Shown in pieces: positions 52,827 through 61,259 of a stretch of 64,000 nt of DNA. The position numbers were made by a program, and so were the translations under genes. The first letter of the stretch is position 1. Each line of letters begins with the position of its first letter. Origin of the DNA: JAFRXK01 sp045603305 (GTDB lineage: Bacteria; Bacillota; Clostridia; Lachnospirales; Lachnospiraceae); the NCBI GenBank assembly GCA_045603305.1, contig JAZULV010000011.1, positions 6,124 to 70,123 of the forward strand, in the 5' to 3' direction. A model generated the notes under the pieces. The model was not told where the DNA came from, did no database searches, and saw only the letters and a program-made list of their open reading frames with translations.

Positions 52827-53751
52827 ACATATTGAGGTTGTCGGTGTGGATCATGGCTGGTCTGGAATGAAAACAGTCAGTCAGGTGTTTACAACCGGAG
52901 TAAAGGAAATTACAACGGAACCTGCATTTTACAATAATGTAGTAGAGTTTAACGGTTCCTATTACAAGGTAGGCGGTAAGCGACTTGAGGTAAGGGATTT
53001 GAAGGTAGAAAATGATAACTTCTACATTCTCACATTGGCGGCGGTTGCAAAAGAGTTAAACAGACGAGGAATGAGAAATGCAAATATTCTCTTATCCGTA
53101 GGGTTGCCTCTTACAAGATTTGGAGCAGAGAAGCAGGACTTCATCGACTACTTATCAAAGGAAAAGGAAGTGACCTTCAGATTTGATAATGAGCAGTATC
53201 GTATCAAACTTGCAAGGGTGTCAGTGTTCCCTCAATGCTATGCGGCAGTTGCAGATAGAATGAAGACTCTCCCGAAAAGGGTTGTGGTGGTGGATATTGG
53301 AAGCTGGACTATCGACATTATGCCGATTGAAGATTCCGCACCGAATGAAGCTGAGTGCATCACAATCCGGGAAGGCTTGATTAAGTGTATGAGGACAATC
53401 AACGAGGAATGTATGAGACAGTATGGTAAGGAGCTTTCAGAGGAAGATATACAGGAAATTATGAGAACCGGAAAGCATGAGAAACTTCCTCAGAAGTATC
53501 TGACCATCGTGGAAGAATGTCTCAGAGCTTATGTAGATAAGGTTTATAACATTCTTTTAGAGCATGGATATAACCTTGAAGTGACAGAAATTGTATTTGT
53601 CGGTGGTGGAGCAAATGTGGTAAAGCGTTTCGGCAACTATGACGGAAACAATATCCAGTATATTGAAGATGTCAAGGCAAATGCGAAGGGATATGAGTAT
53701 CTTGGCAGGCTTTATCTTTCCACTCACAAAAAGGAGTTTGGATTGGGGTGA
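52819..53751 (+). CDS. ParM-like actin-fold segregation ATPase
   Basis: The 310-residue protein has the actin/Hsp70-type ATP-binding motifs: phosphate-1 GVDHGWSGMK (residues 9-18), phosphate-2 VVVDIGSWTIDI (about 153-164) and the adenosine motif VFVGGGANVVKRF (about 258-270). It matches plasmid ParM/StbA-like proteins that form filaments to push DNA copies apart. In an element this would keep the extrachromosomal circle in daughter cells. It is followed by a small basic protein that may be its DNA-binding partner. Confidence 0.85.
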   Translation: MDRHIEVVGVDHGWSGMKTVSQVFTTGVKEITTEPAFYNNVVEFNGSYYKVGGKRLEVRDLKVENDNFYILTLAAVAKELNRRGMRNANILLSVGLPLTRFGAEKQDFIDYLSKEKEVTFRFDNEQYRIKLARVSVFPQCYAAVADRMKTLPKRVVVVDIGSWTIDIMPIEDSAPNEAECITIREGLIKCMRTINEECMRQYGKELSEEDIQEIMRTGKHEKLPQKYLTIVEECLRAYVDKVYNILLEHGYNLEVTEIVFVGGGANVVKRFGNYDGNNIQYIEDVKANAKGYEYLGRLYLSTHKKEFGLG

Positions 53752-53756
53752 TGTAA

Positions 53757-54179
53757 ATGGCAAGGAGAAAAGATAACATTGTATATCACAATATGAGAAT
53801 GAACCTTGATAATGAACAGCACCGCAGGATACACATGGTACTGACTGACTTAAATACGAATGTGCATAAGTCAGTCAACCAATTCCTGATAGATGCAACG
53901 GATGCTTATATCAGAAAATTAGAGGGAAATGAGCTGACCAATGAAGAGAAGGCACAGCCCGAAGAACACTTGTATATTACAAGGGACGATTTGGATAAGA
54001 TACGCAGAGAGATTAAGGACGAACTGCAAAGGGAAATGATAGGTATATTAGCTTCGTCCCTTATAACAGGGAAGGTAATTCAGATGCCGGAAGTAAGAAA
54101 TGTATCTGCACAGAACAATACTGAGGAAGATGCAGGGGCAGATGAAACAACCATAGGACTTGCTTCATCATGGGGTTAA
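53757..54179 (+). CDS. Small basic protein, possible ParR-type partner
   Basis: The 140-residue protein starts MARRKDNIVYHNMRMNLDNEQHRRI and continues VHKSVNQFLIDATDAYI. The pattern of a beta strand and two helices is like ribbon-helix-helix DNA-binding proteins. A charged helix (ITRDDLDKIRREIKDEL) and an acidic tail follow. Its place 5 bp after the ParM gene suggests it binds the centromere-like site and links it to the filament. This is inferred from position and fold only. GGGGTGA precedes the ATG. Confidence 0.65.
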   Translation: MARRKDNIVYHNMRMNLDNEQHRRIHMVLTDLNTNVHKSVNQFLIDATDAYIRKLEGNELTNEEKAQPEEHLYITRDDLDKIRREIKDELQREMIGILASSLITGKVIQMPEVRNVSAQNNTEEDAGADETTIGLASSWG

Positions 54180-54197
54180 TGGAAAGGAGGAACTGTT

Positions 54198-54377
54198 ATG
54201 GCAGGAATGATTTTAAGAAAAACAGGCGTGGTATTACTTACCATATTGAAGGGACTGCTTCATGCAGCATTGATAATTTTGAAACTGTTATTTGGTGGCT
54301 TGAAGTTGTTCCTGCTGTTGCTTGCTTTAGTTGTAAGGGTGCTGTTGTCTTTGGTTGGGATAGCTGCACATGATTAG
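54198..54377 (+). CDS. 59-residue hydrophobic membrane protein
   Basis: The ATG at 54198 has AAAGGAGG at good spacing. The product is nearly all hydrophobic from residue 9 to 55, with lysines at intervals (ILRKTG, LKGLLH, LKLLFGG), enough for two short helices or one long amphipathic one. The other frame covering this stretch begins without a ribosome site and is ignored. It lies between the partition pair and an unknown gene; Firmicute ICEs often have such a protein. Function unknown. Confidence 0.6.
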   Translation: MAGMILRKTGVVLLTILKGLLHAALIILKLLFGGLKLFLLLLALVVRVLLSLVGIAAHD

Positions 54378-54388
54378 GAGGGATGTGA

Positions 54389-54652
54389 ATGGAAGATTTA
54401 TTGTCCAAAATCTATGACAGGGTAGCCTTTTATGAAAAAGAGAGTATGTGTTTGGGAAAAGAATTTGATACCGTAGTGGAAGAAACTCTTGAACCGTTAA
54501 AGGATAGTAAGGCGGAAGCAGAGATTGAGGAAATTAAGGAATTGATTTACCAAATTTCTTATTCAGCACAGAAAAATGGTTTTCGGATTGGTGTCAGTTT
54601 TGTAATCAAGTTTTTGGCAGAAATCTGTGGAACTGGAGATATTAAAAATTAG
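54389..54652 (+). CDS. Small helical protein of unknown function
   Basis: This 87-residue protein is mostly helical with acidic patches (VVEETLEPLKDSKAEAEIEEIKEL) and a moderately hydrophobic C-terminus. No domain is recognised. AGGAGGGA lies before the ATG. It is cytosolic, between the small membrane protein and a tiny peptide gene. Confidence 0.6.
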   Translation: MEDLLSKIYDRVAFYEKESMCLGKEFDTVVEETLEPLKDSKAEAEIEEIKELIYQISYSAQKNGFRIGVSFVIKFLAEICGTGDIKN

Positions 54653-54669
54653 TGGAGGAGGTGAGAATT

Positions 54670-54750
54670 ATGTGGAGATACAAGTTTTTTATGGCATATA
54701 AGAACAATGCCAGAGCTAAGAGACTTATGGCGTACATGAACAGAATGTAG
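54670..54750 (+). CDS. 26-residue basic peptide
   Basis: An ATG at 54670 behind GGAGGAGGTGAG, an unusually strong Shine-Dalgarno, opens 26 codons (starts MWRYKFFMAYKNN) to TAG. The peptide is rich in Arg, Lys and Met with aromatic residues, so it could be a small membrane-active or RNA-binding peptide. Nothing is known to me of its role; the ribosome site is the evidence for translation. Confidence 0.5.
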   Translation: MWRYKFFMAYKNNARAKRLMAYMNRM

Positions 54751-54770
54751 TAAAATATCAGGAGGAAGAT

Positions 54771-54922
54771 ATGAACAGAATACGGGACCAGCCCTAATAA
54801 TGGGAGTTCCGTAAACAGTCAAATAAATACAGTACCCATTGAGGGAAATGCCACAAAAATGTGGCATGGCAGTTTATGGAACAATAAGCCTGTCCCTCAT
54901 GGGAGAGAGGACAGGTGATATT
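54771..54922 (+). promoter_or_regulatory. Possible leader peptide and structured 5' region of the lipoprotein gene
   Basis: AGGAGG is followed by an 8-codon frame (MNRIRDQP, 54771-54797). Downstream, TGCCACA-AAAA-TGTGGCA forms a perfect hairpin, the segment CCCATTGAGGGA can pair with TCCCTCATGGG farther on, and CCTGTCC can pair with GGACAGG. The folds could not be computed, so their size and purpose are uncertain. Confidence 0.4.
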
Positions 54923-55693
54923 ATGAGAAGATTATTTATCCTTTTAACCGTTTGTACCCTGATTTTGACAGGATGTAGCGGTCAGAAAGAACAGCCGATA
55001 ACAGAAAGTCAGAGTGTGGAGACGACTTCACAAGTGGAAGAAACCGAGAGTACGGAGAGTGTGGAAACCGAAGATATAGATATTGCAGAAGTGGAAAGTA
55101 CAGATGAAAGTGTACAGGCAGATGCAGAGGAAAGCAAGGAAGAACCGGAGCCTATTACGGAGCCGGAAAAGCCACAGCAGGAGGCAGAACAGAGTAAGCC
55201 GGAACAAACTACTCCGTCACAGGAGAAAAAGCCGGAACCGGAACCACCTGTAAGCACAGAAGCTCCTACACCGGATCCGACAGAACCGGAACAACCAAAG
55301 GAACAACCTACCGAAGCTCCGGCAGAAGTGGAAACAGTAGCGTATGATCCTTATGAAGTGGTATCCCTTGCAACAGCTAAGACGAAGGCTTATGGTAAGA
55401 TTTCCATACCGGAGGATTTAGACAATATGCTCGCAAACGGTGAGATAACCAAAGAGGAGTATGATGAATACTATCCTTACGATGGAGCAGGATATTACAG
55501 CGTATTTGTAGAAACAGATTTGAATCAAGCAGCTACCACATCAGGCAGGAAGCTTGGTTCGGTAGATGGAATAGCAAGCTATATTGCAGAAATGCTTTCC
55601 CTTGAGACAGGTCCTTATTTCTACATAGAGTATGCAGGTGTTCACTCCATTAACGGTACAGACTTCTATGAGTTCAGATGTTATCGTGCATAA
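54923..55693 (+). CDS. Lipoprotein with Glu/Pro/Thr-rich spacer
   Basis: The 256-residue protein has a lipoprotein signal (LFILLTVCTLILTGC, lipid on the Cys near residue 17). A Glu/Thr/Pro-rich spacer of about 125 residues follows, then a C-terminal domain of about 100 residues (SLATAKTKAYGKIS to EFRCYRA) that is not recognised. ATG at 54923 is chosen because the signal begins there; an upstream frame would add an unrelated stretch. It precedes the adhesin gene on the same element, so it may work at the surface with it. Confidence 0.75.
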   Translation: MRRLFILLTVCTLILTGCSGQKEQPITESQSVETTSQVEETESTESVETEDIDIAEVESTDESVQADAEESKEEPEPITEPEKPQQEAEQSKPEQTTPSQEKKPEPEPPVSTEAPTPDPTEPEQPKEQPTEAPAEVETVAYDPYEVVSLATAKTKAYGKISIPEDLDNMLANGEITKEEYDEYYPYDGAGYYSVFVETDLNQAATTSGRKLGSVDGIASYIAEMLSLETGPYFYIEYAGVHSINGTDFYEFRCYRA

Positions 55694-55715
55694 ACAAAAC
55701 CAAATATGAGGTAAA

Positions 55716-55749
55716 AATAGCAGGCTGATATGTAGCCTGTTATTTTTTT
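55716..55749 (+). terminator. Terminator between the lipoprotein and adhesin genes
   Basis: An 11-bp stem (AATAGCAGGCT with AGCCTGTTATT, one G-U) around a 7-nt loop leads into TTTTTTT. Only 25 bp separate it from the adhesin start, so partial read-through or attenuation may set adhesin level. Confidence 0.8.
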
Positions 55750-55774
55750 GCCCGATTTTGAGGAGGAATAAAAA

Positions 55775-58700
55775 GTGAAACAGAGATTGAAGCGATTTAT
55801 GGCAGGATTTTTAGCCATGTTGACGGTATTTACAACTTTGTTTACCAACGGAACAACAGCCTTTGCAGCAAGTCCGAGTGCAAATATTTCATTCTGGCAC
55901 GCTTCCACAAAGGATTCCGGAGAGGTAAGTGAGTTAAAGCCGGGATACAATCATGGAAAAATCCTTTATGCAGTCATTGACGGAAATGCAGCCTATTGTA
56001 TGAATTTCGGTCTTGCGGCTGACGGTGGACAGCTTATGAACAGTTATGAGAACTCAAGCACAAGCATGAGTGCAGAGCAGGAGAAGTTGTTAAGCTACTG
56101 CCTGTATTATGGCTACGGCACAAATAGTGCAACAGCTCCGTCCAATGACCAGTGTGACCAGTTCATTGCAACACAGGCAATGGTATGGGTAATCGTTGCA
56201 AATATTTATGGTACTTCGAGTGCGGATTCTGCGGCTCAGAAGCTCTGTAATACAGCACCGAACCCTACAAGCTCATATAATTACTACACATCATTAAGGA
56301 ACAGCATCAATGCGTCTTATTATGTGACAGTACCGAGCTTTTCAGCTACAAGACAGAGTAAGGCTCCGACTTATGAGCTAAAATGGAATGAAGCAAATCA
56401 GAGATTTGAAACAACCTTAACAGACAGTAACGGAGTGCTTGGAAACTTCTCGATTTCCCTTAGCGGATATTCTGTTGAAAAGAGTGGTAACAGCGTGACT
56501 ATTTCCAGCACATCAGTAAATACAAATGCAACCACAGCAACAATGGATTCCACAATCGGGGCAGTTGAGACTACAACAAGCTGTGTGTTCTGGCTTACAG
56601 ACAAATCCGGTTATCAGGAATTTGTTTCTGAAAGACCACAGGCTGATCCGGTTCATGCGTATTTCAAGGTTAAAACCGAAAATATTGGTTATGGACAGAT
56701 TACAAAGCAGGATGAGGAAAGCGGTGTGAAGTTATCCGGTGCAGTTTATGGTATCTATTCCGACAGTAGCTGCACAAACCTTGTAGATAAGCTGACAACA
56801 GGCTCAGACGGTAAGGCAAAATCAAAGGCTCTTGTAGCAGGCACTTACTATGTGAAGGAGATTACTGCTCCGAAGGGTTATGTGCTTAGTGACAAAGTTC
56901 ATACCTTAACTGTAAAGGCAGGACAGACTACTTCCTTTACTGCTACGGACAAGGAACAGCTTGGAGCCATTACCATTTACAAAGAGGGAGAAGTGCTTTC
57001 CGGTTGGAATGGTACGAATTTCACTTATGAAATGAGAAAGCTGCCGGGAGCAACTTTTATGGTAACAGCAGGCGCAGATATTTATAAGGCAGACGGTACA
57101 AAAGTGTATAACAAGGGCGATGTGATTGCAGAAAACCTTGTGACCGGAACGGACGGACAGGTGGTGCTTACAGACCTTCACTTAGGAACTTATGTGGTTA
57201 CAGAGACAAAGAGTATTGACGGTTATACTATCAACACCACGTCTCAGACTGTAAAGATTGAGTACAAGGATCAGACTGTAAATGTGCAGTACGAAGCAAC
57301 TACCATTCAGAATGCAAGACAGAAAGCGGAAGTATCTGTTGTAAAGCAGGATTCCGAGACAGAAAATCCTCTTGATGGCGGTAAGTACACTCTTTATGCC
57401 GGAAATGACATTAAGAACTATGCCGGACAGGTCATCGTGACAAAAGGTACTGCATTACAGACCGTAACAACAGGAGAAGATGGAAAAGCAGCTTACACAT
57501 TGGATTTACCGATTGCAAACAGCTACTATATTTCCGAAACACAGGCTCCTTACGGATATATCAGAAACAGTAGTGATGTTTACAGTTTCAACTTCAATTG
57601 CCTTTCTGAAACAACACCAAAGGCAACCTTTGCCCATACTTTTGAGAATGACCGTACCACAGCAAAAATCCATATTTTCAAGATGGATAAGGAAACCTGT
57701 GTAGCCATTCCACAGGGCGATGCGTCTTTAGAGGGTGCTGTATATGGCTTATATGCCCGCAATGACATTGTTCATCCTGACGGAGCAACAGGCGTGGTAT
57801 TTAAGGCAGGGGATTTGATTGCCACACTTACCACAGACAAGTATGGTGAGGCAGAGGTAGATAACCTTTATCTCGGAAATTATTATGTGAAAGAAATTAC
57901 TCCTTCTGAGGGTTATCTCTTGGATGAAGAGGAGCATGATTTGGTATGTGATTATGAGGGAGACATGGTTGCAGAGGTTTCCAGAAGCACAACTTCTATG
58001 GAGCAGGTAATCAAGCAGCCTTTCCAGTTAATCAAGGTTTCTGACAATGGAGAGGATACCGAAGCACCTTTGCTTTCAGGGGCAGGATTTACAGCCTACC
58101 TCAAATCTTCATTATCCGTAAAGGAAGATGGAAGCTATGATTTTGCGTCTGCAACACCTGTTATTATTGGTGCAGACGGAAAGACAGAGATTTTCTCTGA
58201 TGAAAAAGGTCATGTTGTATCCATTGCAATTCCTTATGGAACTTATGTGGTGATTGAATCTACAACGCCTCATAACATGGAGACAATCAAGCCTTTTGAG
58301 GTAAAGATTACAGAAAATAATCCTACAACACCTCAGATTTGGAGAGTGTTCCTTGACCGTGAGTTTACTGCAAAGCTCCGTGTCATTAAGAAGGATGCAG
58401 ATACCGGAATGACAGTTCTTATTCCGAATACAGAGTTTAAGATTTTCAATATGGATACCAATGAGTATGTGGAAATGATTACAACTTATCCTTCAAAGGA
58501 AACACACACTTCATTCTTTACAGATGGTGACGGAGATTTGATTTTACCGGATGTATTACCTCTTGGCACTTACCGTATTGAGGAAGTGGCAGCTCCTTAT
58601 GGTTATGTAATCAATGACGAGTATGTAACTGTAATGGTAGATACAGATACCTTCTATGAAATTGATCCTGACACTTACGAAGCAATTATTACAGTAGACT

Positions 58701-61135
58701 ATGTGGATGAGCCTGCTGTTGGTGAGCTTATTGTAGAAAAGAAGGGCGAAGTATTAGACGCATACAAGGGTGGTCTGTTTGCAGATTCCGAAGAAAAGGA
58801 ATTTGTTTACAAGGAAGGCTCCCTTGCAGGTGCAAAGTTTGAAGTATATGCGGCAGAGGATATTTACACAGCCGATATGCAGGTAGATGAAAACGGAAAC
58901 AGAACGAAGTATTATTCCGCAGGTGATTTGGTGGCAACCATTGTTATCGGGGAAGATGGAAAGGCAACTCTTTCTGACTTACCATTAGGAAGCTATAAGG
59001 TTGTGGAAGTGGAAGCTCCTTATGGATATGTATTAAACAAAGAGGAACAGGTAGTGACATTTGCTTATGTGGATGATAAGACTCCTGTGATTTATGAGAG
59101 TGTAACTTTTGCAAATGACAGACAGAAGGTTGATTTATCCGTTGTGAAGATGGATAAAGAAACAGAACTTCCTATTGCGGGTGCTGAGTTTGGCTTGTAC
59201 GCAAAGGAGGATATTTTCAATGTGGACGGAGAAATCATCATTGAAAAGGACACTTTAATTGAAGTGGCAGTATCCGGCACGGACGGTAAGGTAGAGTTTG
59301 TTAAGGATTATCCTCTTGGCACTTACTACGCAAAGGAAATCAAAGCCCCTCTTGGCTATGTATCTTCTGAGGAAATCGTGGATTACAATGCAGCTTATCA
59401 GGGACAGGATGTAAAAGTCGTTAAGCTGGAGTCTGAATTTGTAAATACACCTACTACGGTGGAAATCACAAAAACAGACATTACAAGCGAAGCTGAATTA
59501 TCCGGCGCAACTCTTACTGTAACTGACAGTAAGGGAAATGTGGTTGACACATGGACTTCCGTAGCAGGAGAAGCACATGTAATCAAGAGACTCCATGTAG
59601 GAGAGGTTTATACACTTCGTGAAGAATTTGCTCCTTATGGATATTTGCAGGCAGAGGAAATCCAGTTTACCATTTCTGATACAGAAGATGTGCAGTATGT
59701 GGAAATGCAGGATGAAGTACCAACCGGAACTATTGTTATCAATAAGGACGGAGAGTTCTTAACTGACATCAATCTCATCAAGGGACATTGGTATGATTTT
59801 GTATTTGATTACTTCAAGAAGTCCCTTGCAGGTGTAACCTTTGAGGTTTATGCAGCAGAGGATATTGTAAGCCCTGATGGACTTAATACGGTTTACTATG
59901 CAAAGGATACCCTTGTTGCAGAAATCGTGACAAATGATAAGGGTATTGCAAGCATTGAGAATCTTCCATTAGGTAAGTATTATCTTGTTGAAACAAAGAC
60001 TTTGGAAGGCTTTGTATTAGACAGCGAGCCTATCATGGCTGACTTATCTTATGTGGATCAGCATACCGAAGTGGTTTATGCAGGTATGGAAGTAACCAAT
60101 GAAAGACAGAAGGTACAGGTAACTGTAATCAAGACAGATGCAGAGACTAAGAAAGAACTTGAAGGAGCAATTTTTGGTCTTTATGCGGCAGAGGATATTG
60201 TAAATGCAGACGGTAAAATTATCGTTGCTAAAGATACCCTTGTGGAAAAGGCTGTGACAGGTACAGACGGTAAGTGTGTATTTGTGAGTGACCTTCCTCT
60301 TGGACAGTATTATGTGAAAGAGATTGAAGCACCGAAGGGATATGTATTGAATGAGGAAATCTTCGCATTAGACGCTTCTTATCAGGGTGATGATGTGAAG
60401 GTCATTGAGTTGGAAGCTACTTTTGCAAACTATCCTACAAAGCTTGAAATTTCCAAAACAGATATTACCGGAGAATATGAGTTAAAGGGTGCAACTCTTT
60501 CCATTATCGACAAAGACGGTAATGTAGTGGAAACATGGAAGTCTGACGGGGAGACACACTATATTGAGCGTATTCCTGTTGGAGAGTATATCCTTCGTGA
60601 AGAAGCAGCTCCTTATGGTTATAAGATTGCCAATGAAGTGAAGTTTACTGTGGAGAACACAAAGGAAATCCAGAAGGTATCCATGAAGGACGAGCTTGTA
60701 AGCGGTAAAATCATCATTGAGAAAACTGATGAAGTGACAGGCAAGGGCATTGCAGGTGTAGAATTTGAAATCCGTGACAAGGACGGTAAGGTAATTGAAA
60801 CACTTGTAACTGACAAGAATGGTCACGCTGAATCTAAGGAACTTCCGATTGCTGTATTTAAGGATGGCAATTTCGTAGAGGATATTAAATACTTTGTTGT
60901 GGAAACAAAAGCGGCAGAGGGTTATATCCTTGACAGCACAGCTCATGAGGTAGTGTTGCAGTACGATGACGAAGCTCCGGAGGTTGTAACTTATACACTC
61001 AGCTTAACAAACAAACCTACGGAACCGAAACTCCCTCAGACCGGAGATAACATGAATCCTTGGCTTTATGTTGGAATTGGACTTGCTGCTATTATTGCAG
61101 GTGTCTTTACTTTCCGTAAGAAGAAAAGTAAGTAG
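55775..61135 (+). CDS. Thioester-domain adhesin with about 13 SpaA/CnaB domains and LPxTG anchor
   Basis: The 1786-residue surface protein starts at GTG 55775 behind AGGAGGAA. It has a signal peptide (about 1-30), then a thioester domain in which Cys75 (YCMNFG) and Gln134 (ATQAMVWV) can form an internal Cys-Gln bond, able to attach to host amines. About 13 SpaA/CnaB (prealbumin-like) domains follow from residue 305. They carry Lys near the start and Glu in VKE/RE-type positions for internal isopeptide bonds, plus the (A/S)PYGY/KGY motif. LPQTGD and a hydrophobic helix with a basic tail give sortase anchoring. Domains 7-8-9 and 10-11-12 are clear duplicates. It likely extends from the cell to a host surface. 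Confidence 0.93.
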   Translation: MKQRLKRFMAGFLAMLTVFTTLFTNGTTAFAASPSANISFWHASTKDSGEVSELKPGYNHGKILYAVIDGNAAYCMNFGLAADGGQLMNSYENSSTSMSAEQEKLLSYCLYYGYGTNSATAPSNDQCDQFIATQAMVWVIVANIYGTSSADSAAQKLCNTAPNPTSSYNYYTSLRNSINASYYVTVPSFSATRQSKAPTYELKWNEANQRFETTLTDSNGVLGNFSISLSGYSVEKSGNSVTISSTSVNTNATTATMDSTIGAVETTTSCVFWLTDKSGYQEFVSERPQADPVHAYFKVKTENIGYGQITKQDEESGVKLSGAVYGIYSDSSCTNLVDKLTTGSDGKAKSKALVAGTYYVKEITAPKGYVLSDKVHTLTVKAGQTTSFTATDKEQLGAITIYKEGEVLSGWNGTNFTYEMRKLPGATFMVTAGADIYKADGTKVYNKGDVIAENLVTGTDGQVVLTDLHLGTYVVTETKSIDGYTINTTSQTVKIEYKDQTVNVQYEATTIQNARQKAEVSVVKQDSETENPLDGGKYTLYAGNDIKNYAGQVIVTKGTALQTVTTGEDGKAAYTLDLPIANSYYISETQAPYGYIRNSSDVYSFNFNCLSETTPKATFAHTFENDRTTAKIHIFKMDKETCVAIPQGDASLEGAVYGLYARNDIVHPDGATGVVFKAGDLIATLTTDKYGEAEVDNLYLGNYYVKEITPSEGYLLDEEEHDLVCDYEGDMVAEVSRSTTSMEQVIKQPFQLIKVSDNGEDTEAPLLSGAGFTAYLKSSLSVKEDGSYDFASATPVIIGADGKTEIFSDEKGHVVSIAIPYGTYVVIESTTPHNMETIKPFEVKITENNPTTPQIWRVFLDREFTAKLRVIKKDADTGMTVLIPNTEFKIFNMDTNEYVEMITTYPSKETHTSFFTDGDGDLILPDVLPLGTYRIEEVAAPYGYVINDEYVTVMVDTDTFYEIDPDTYEAIITVDYVDEPAVGELIVEKKGEVLDAYKGGLFADSEEKEFVYKEGSLAGAKFEVYAAEDIYTADMQVDENGNRTKYYSAGDLVATIVIGEDGKATLSDLPLGSYKVVEVEAPYGYVLNKEEQVVTFAYVDDKTPVIYESVTFANDRQKVDLSVVKMDKETELPIAGAEFGLYAKEDIFNVDGEIIIEKDTLIEVAVSGTDGKVEFVKDYPLGTYYAKEIKAPLGYVSSEEIVDYNAAYQGQDVKVVKLESEFVNTPTTVEITKTDITSEAELSGATLTVTDSKGNVVDTWTSVAGEAHVIKRLHVGEVYTLREEFAPYGYLQAEEIQFTISDTEDVQYVEMQDEVPTGTIVINKDGEFLTDINLIKGHWYDFVFDYFKKSLAGVTFEVYAAEDIVSPDGLNTVYYAKDTLVAEIVTNDKGIASIENLPLGKYYLVETKTLEGFVLDSEPIMADLSYVDQHTEVVYAGMEVTNERQKVQVTVIKTDAETKKELEGAIFGLYAAEDIVNADGKIIVAKDTLVEKAVTGTDGKCVFVSDLPLGQYYVKEIEAPKGYVLNEEIFALDASYQGDDVKVIELEATFANYPTKLEISKTDITGEYELKGATLSIIDKDGNVVETWKSDGETHYIERIPVGEYILREEAAPYGYKIANEVKFTVENTKEIQKVSMKDELVSGKIIIEKTDEVTGKGIAGVEFEIRDKDGKVIETLVTDKNGHAESKELPIAVFKDGNFVEDIKYFVVETKAAEGYILDSTAHEVVLQYDDEAPEVVTYTLSLTNKPTEPKLPQTGDNMNPWLYVGIGLAAIIAGVFTFRKKKSK

Positions 61136-61145
61136 TTTTTTCTTG

Positions 61146-61178
61146 GCTCTATTAGCATAATGTATATGCTAATAGAGC
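61146..61178. other. 14-bp perfect stem-loop after the adhesin gene
   Basis: GCTCTATTAGCATA pairs with TATGCTAATAGAGC around ATGTA. The following bases have few T residues, so it is a weak terminator or a transcript-stabilising 3' hairpin. Confidence 0.6.
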
Positions 61179-61259
61179 TAAGTTTACATAGAAAAAAAGA
61201 TAAAAGCATGATAAAATAAAATCTATGAGTTATATGACATGATGAAAGGTTGATATAGA

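Noticed and set aside
54170..54373. Plus-strand frame of 67 codons beginning MGLMERRN
   Set aside because: It lacks a ribosome site. The 59-codon frame at 54198, with AAAGGAGG before it, fits better.
60482..60946. Minus-strand frame of 154 codons inside the adhesin
   Set aside because: It lies opposite SpaA-like domains with clear motifs and has no support of its own.
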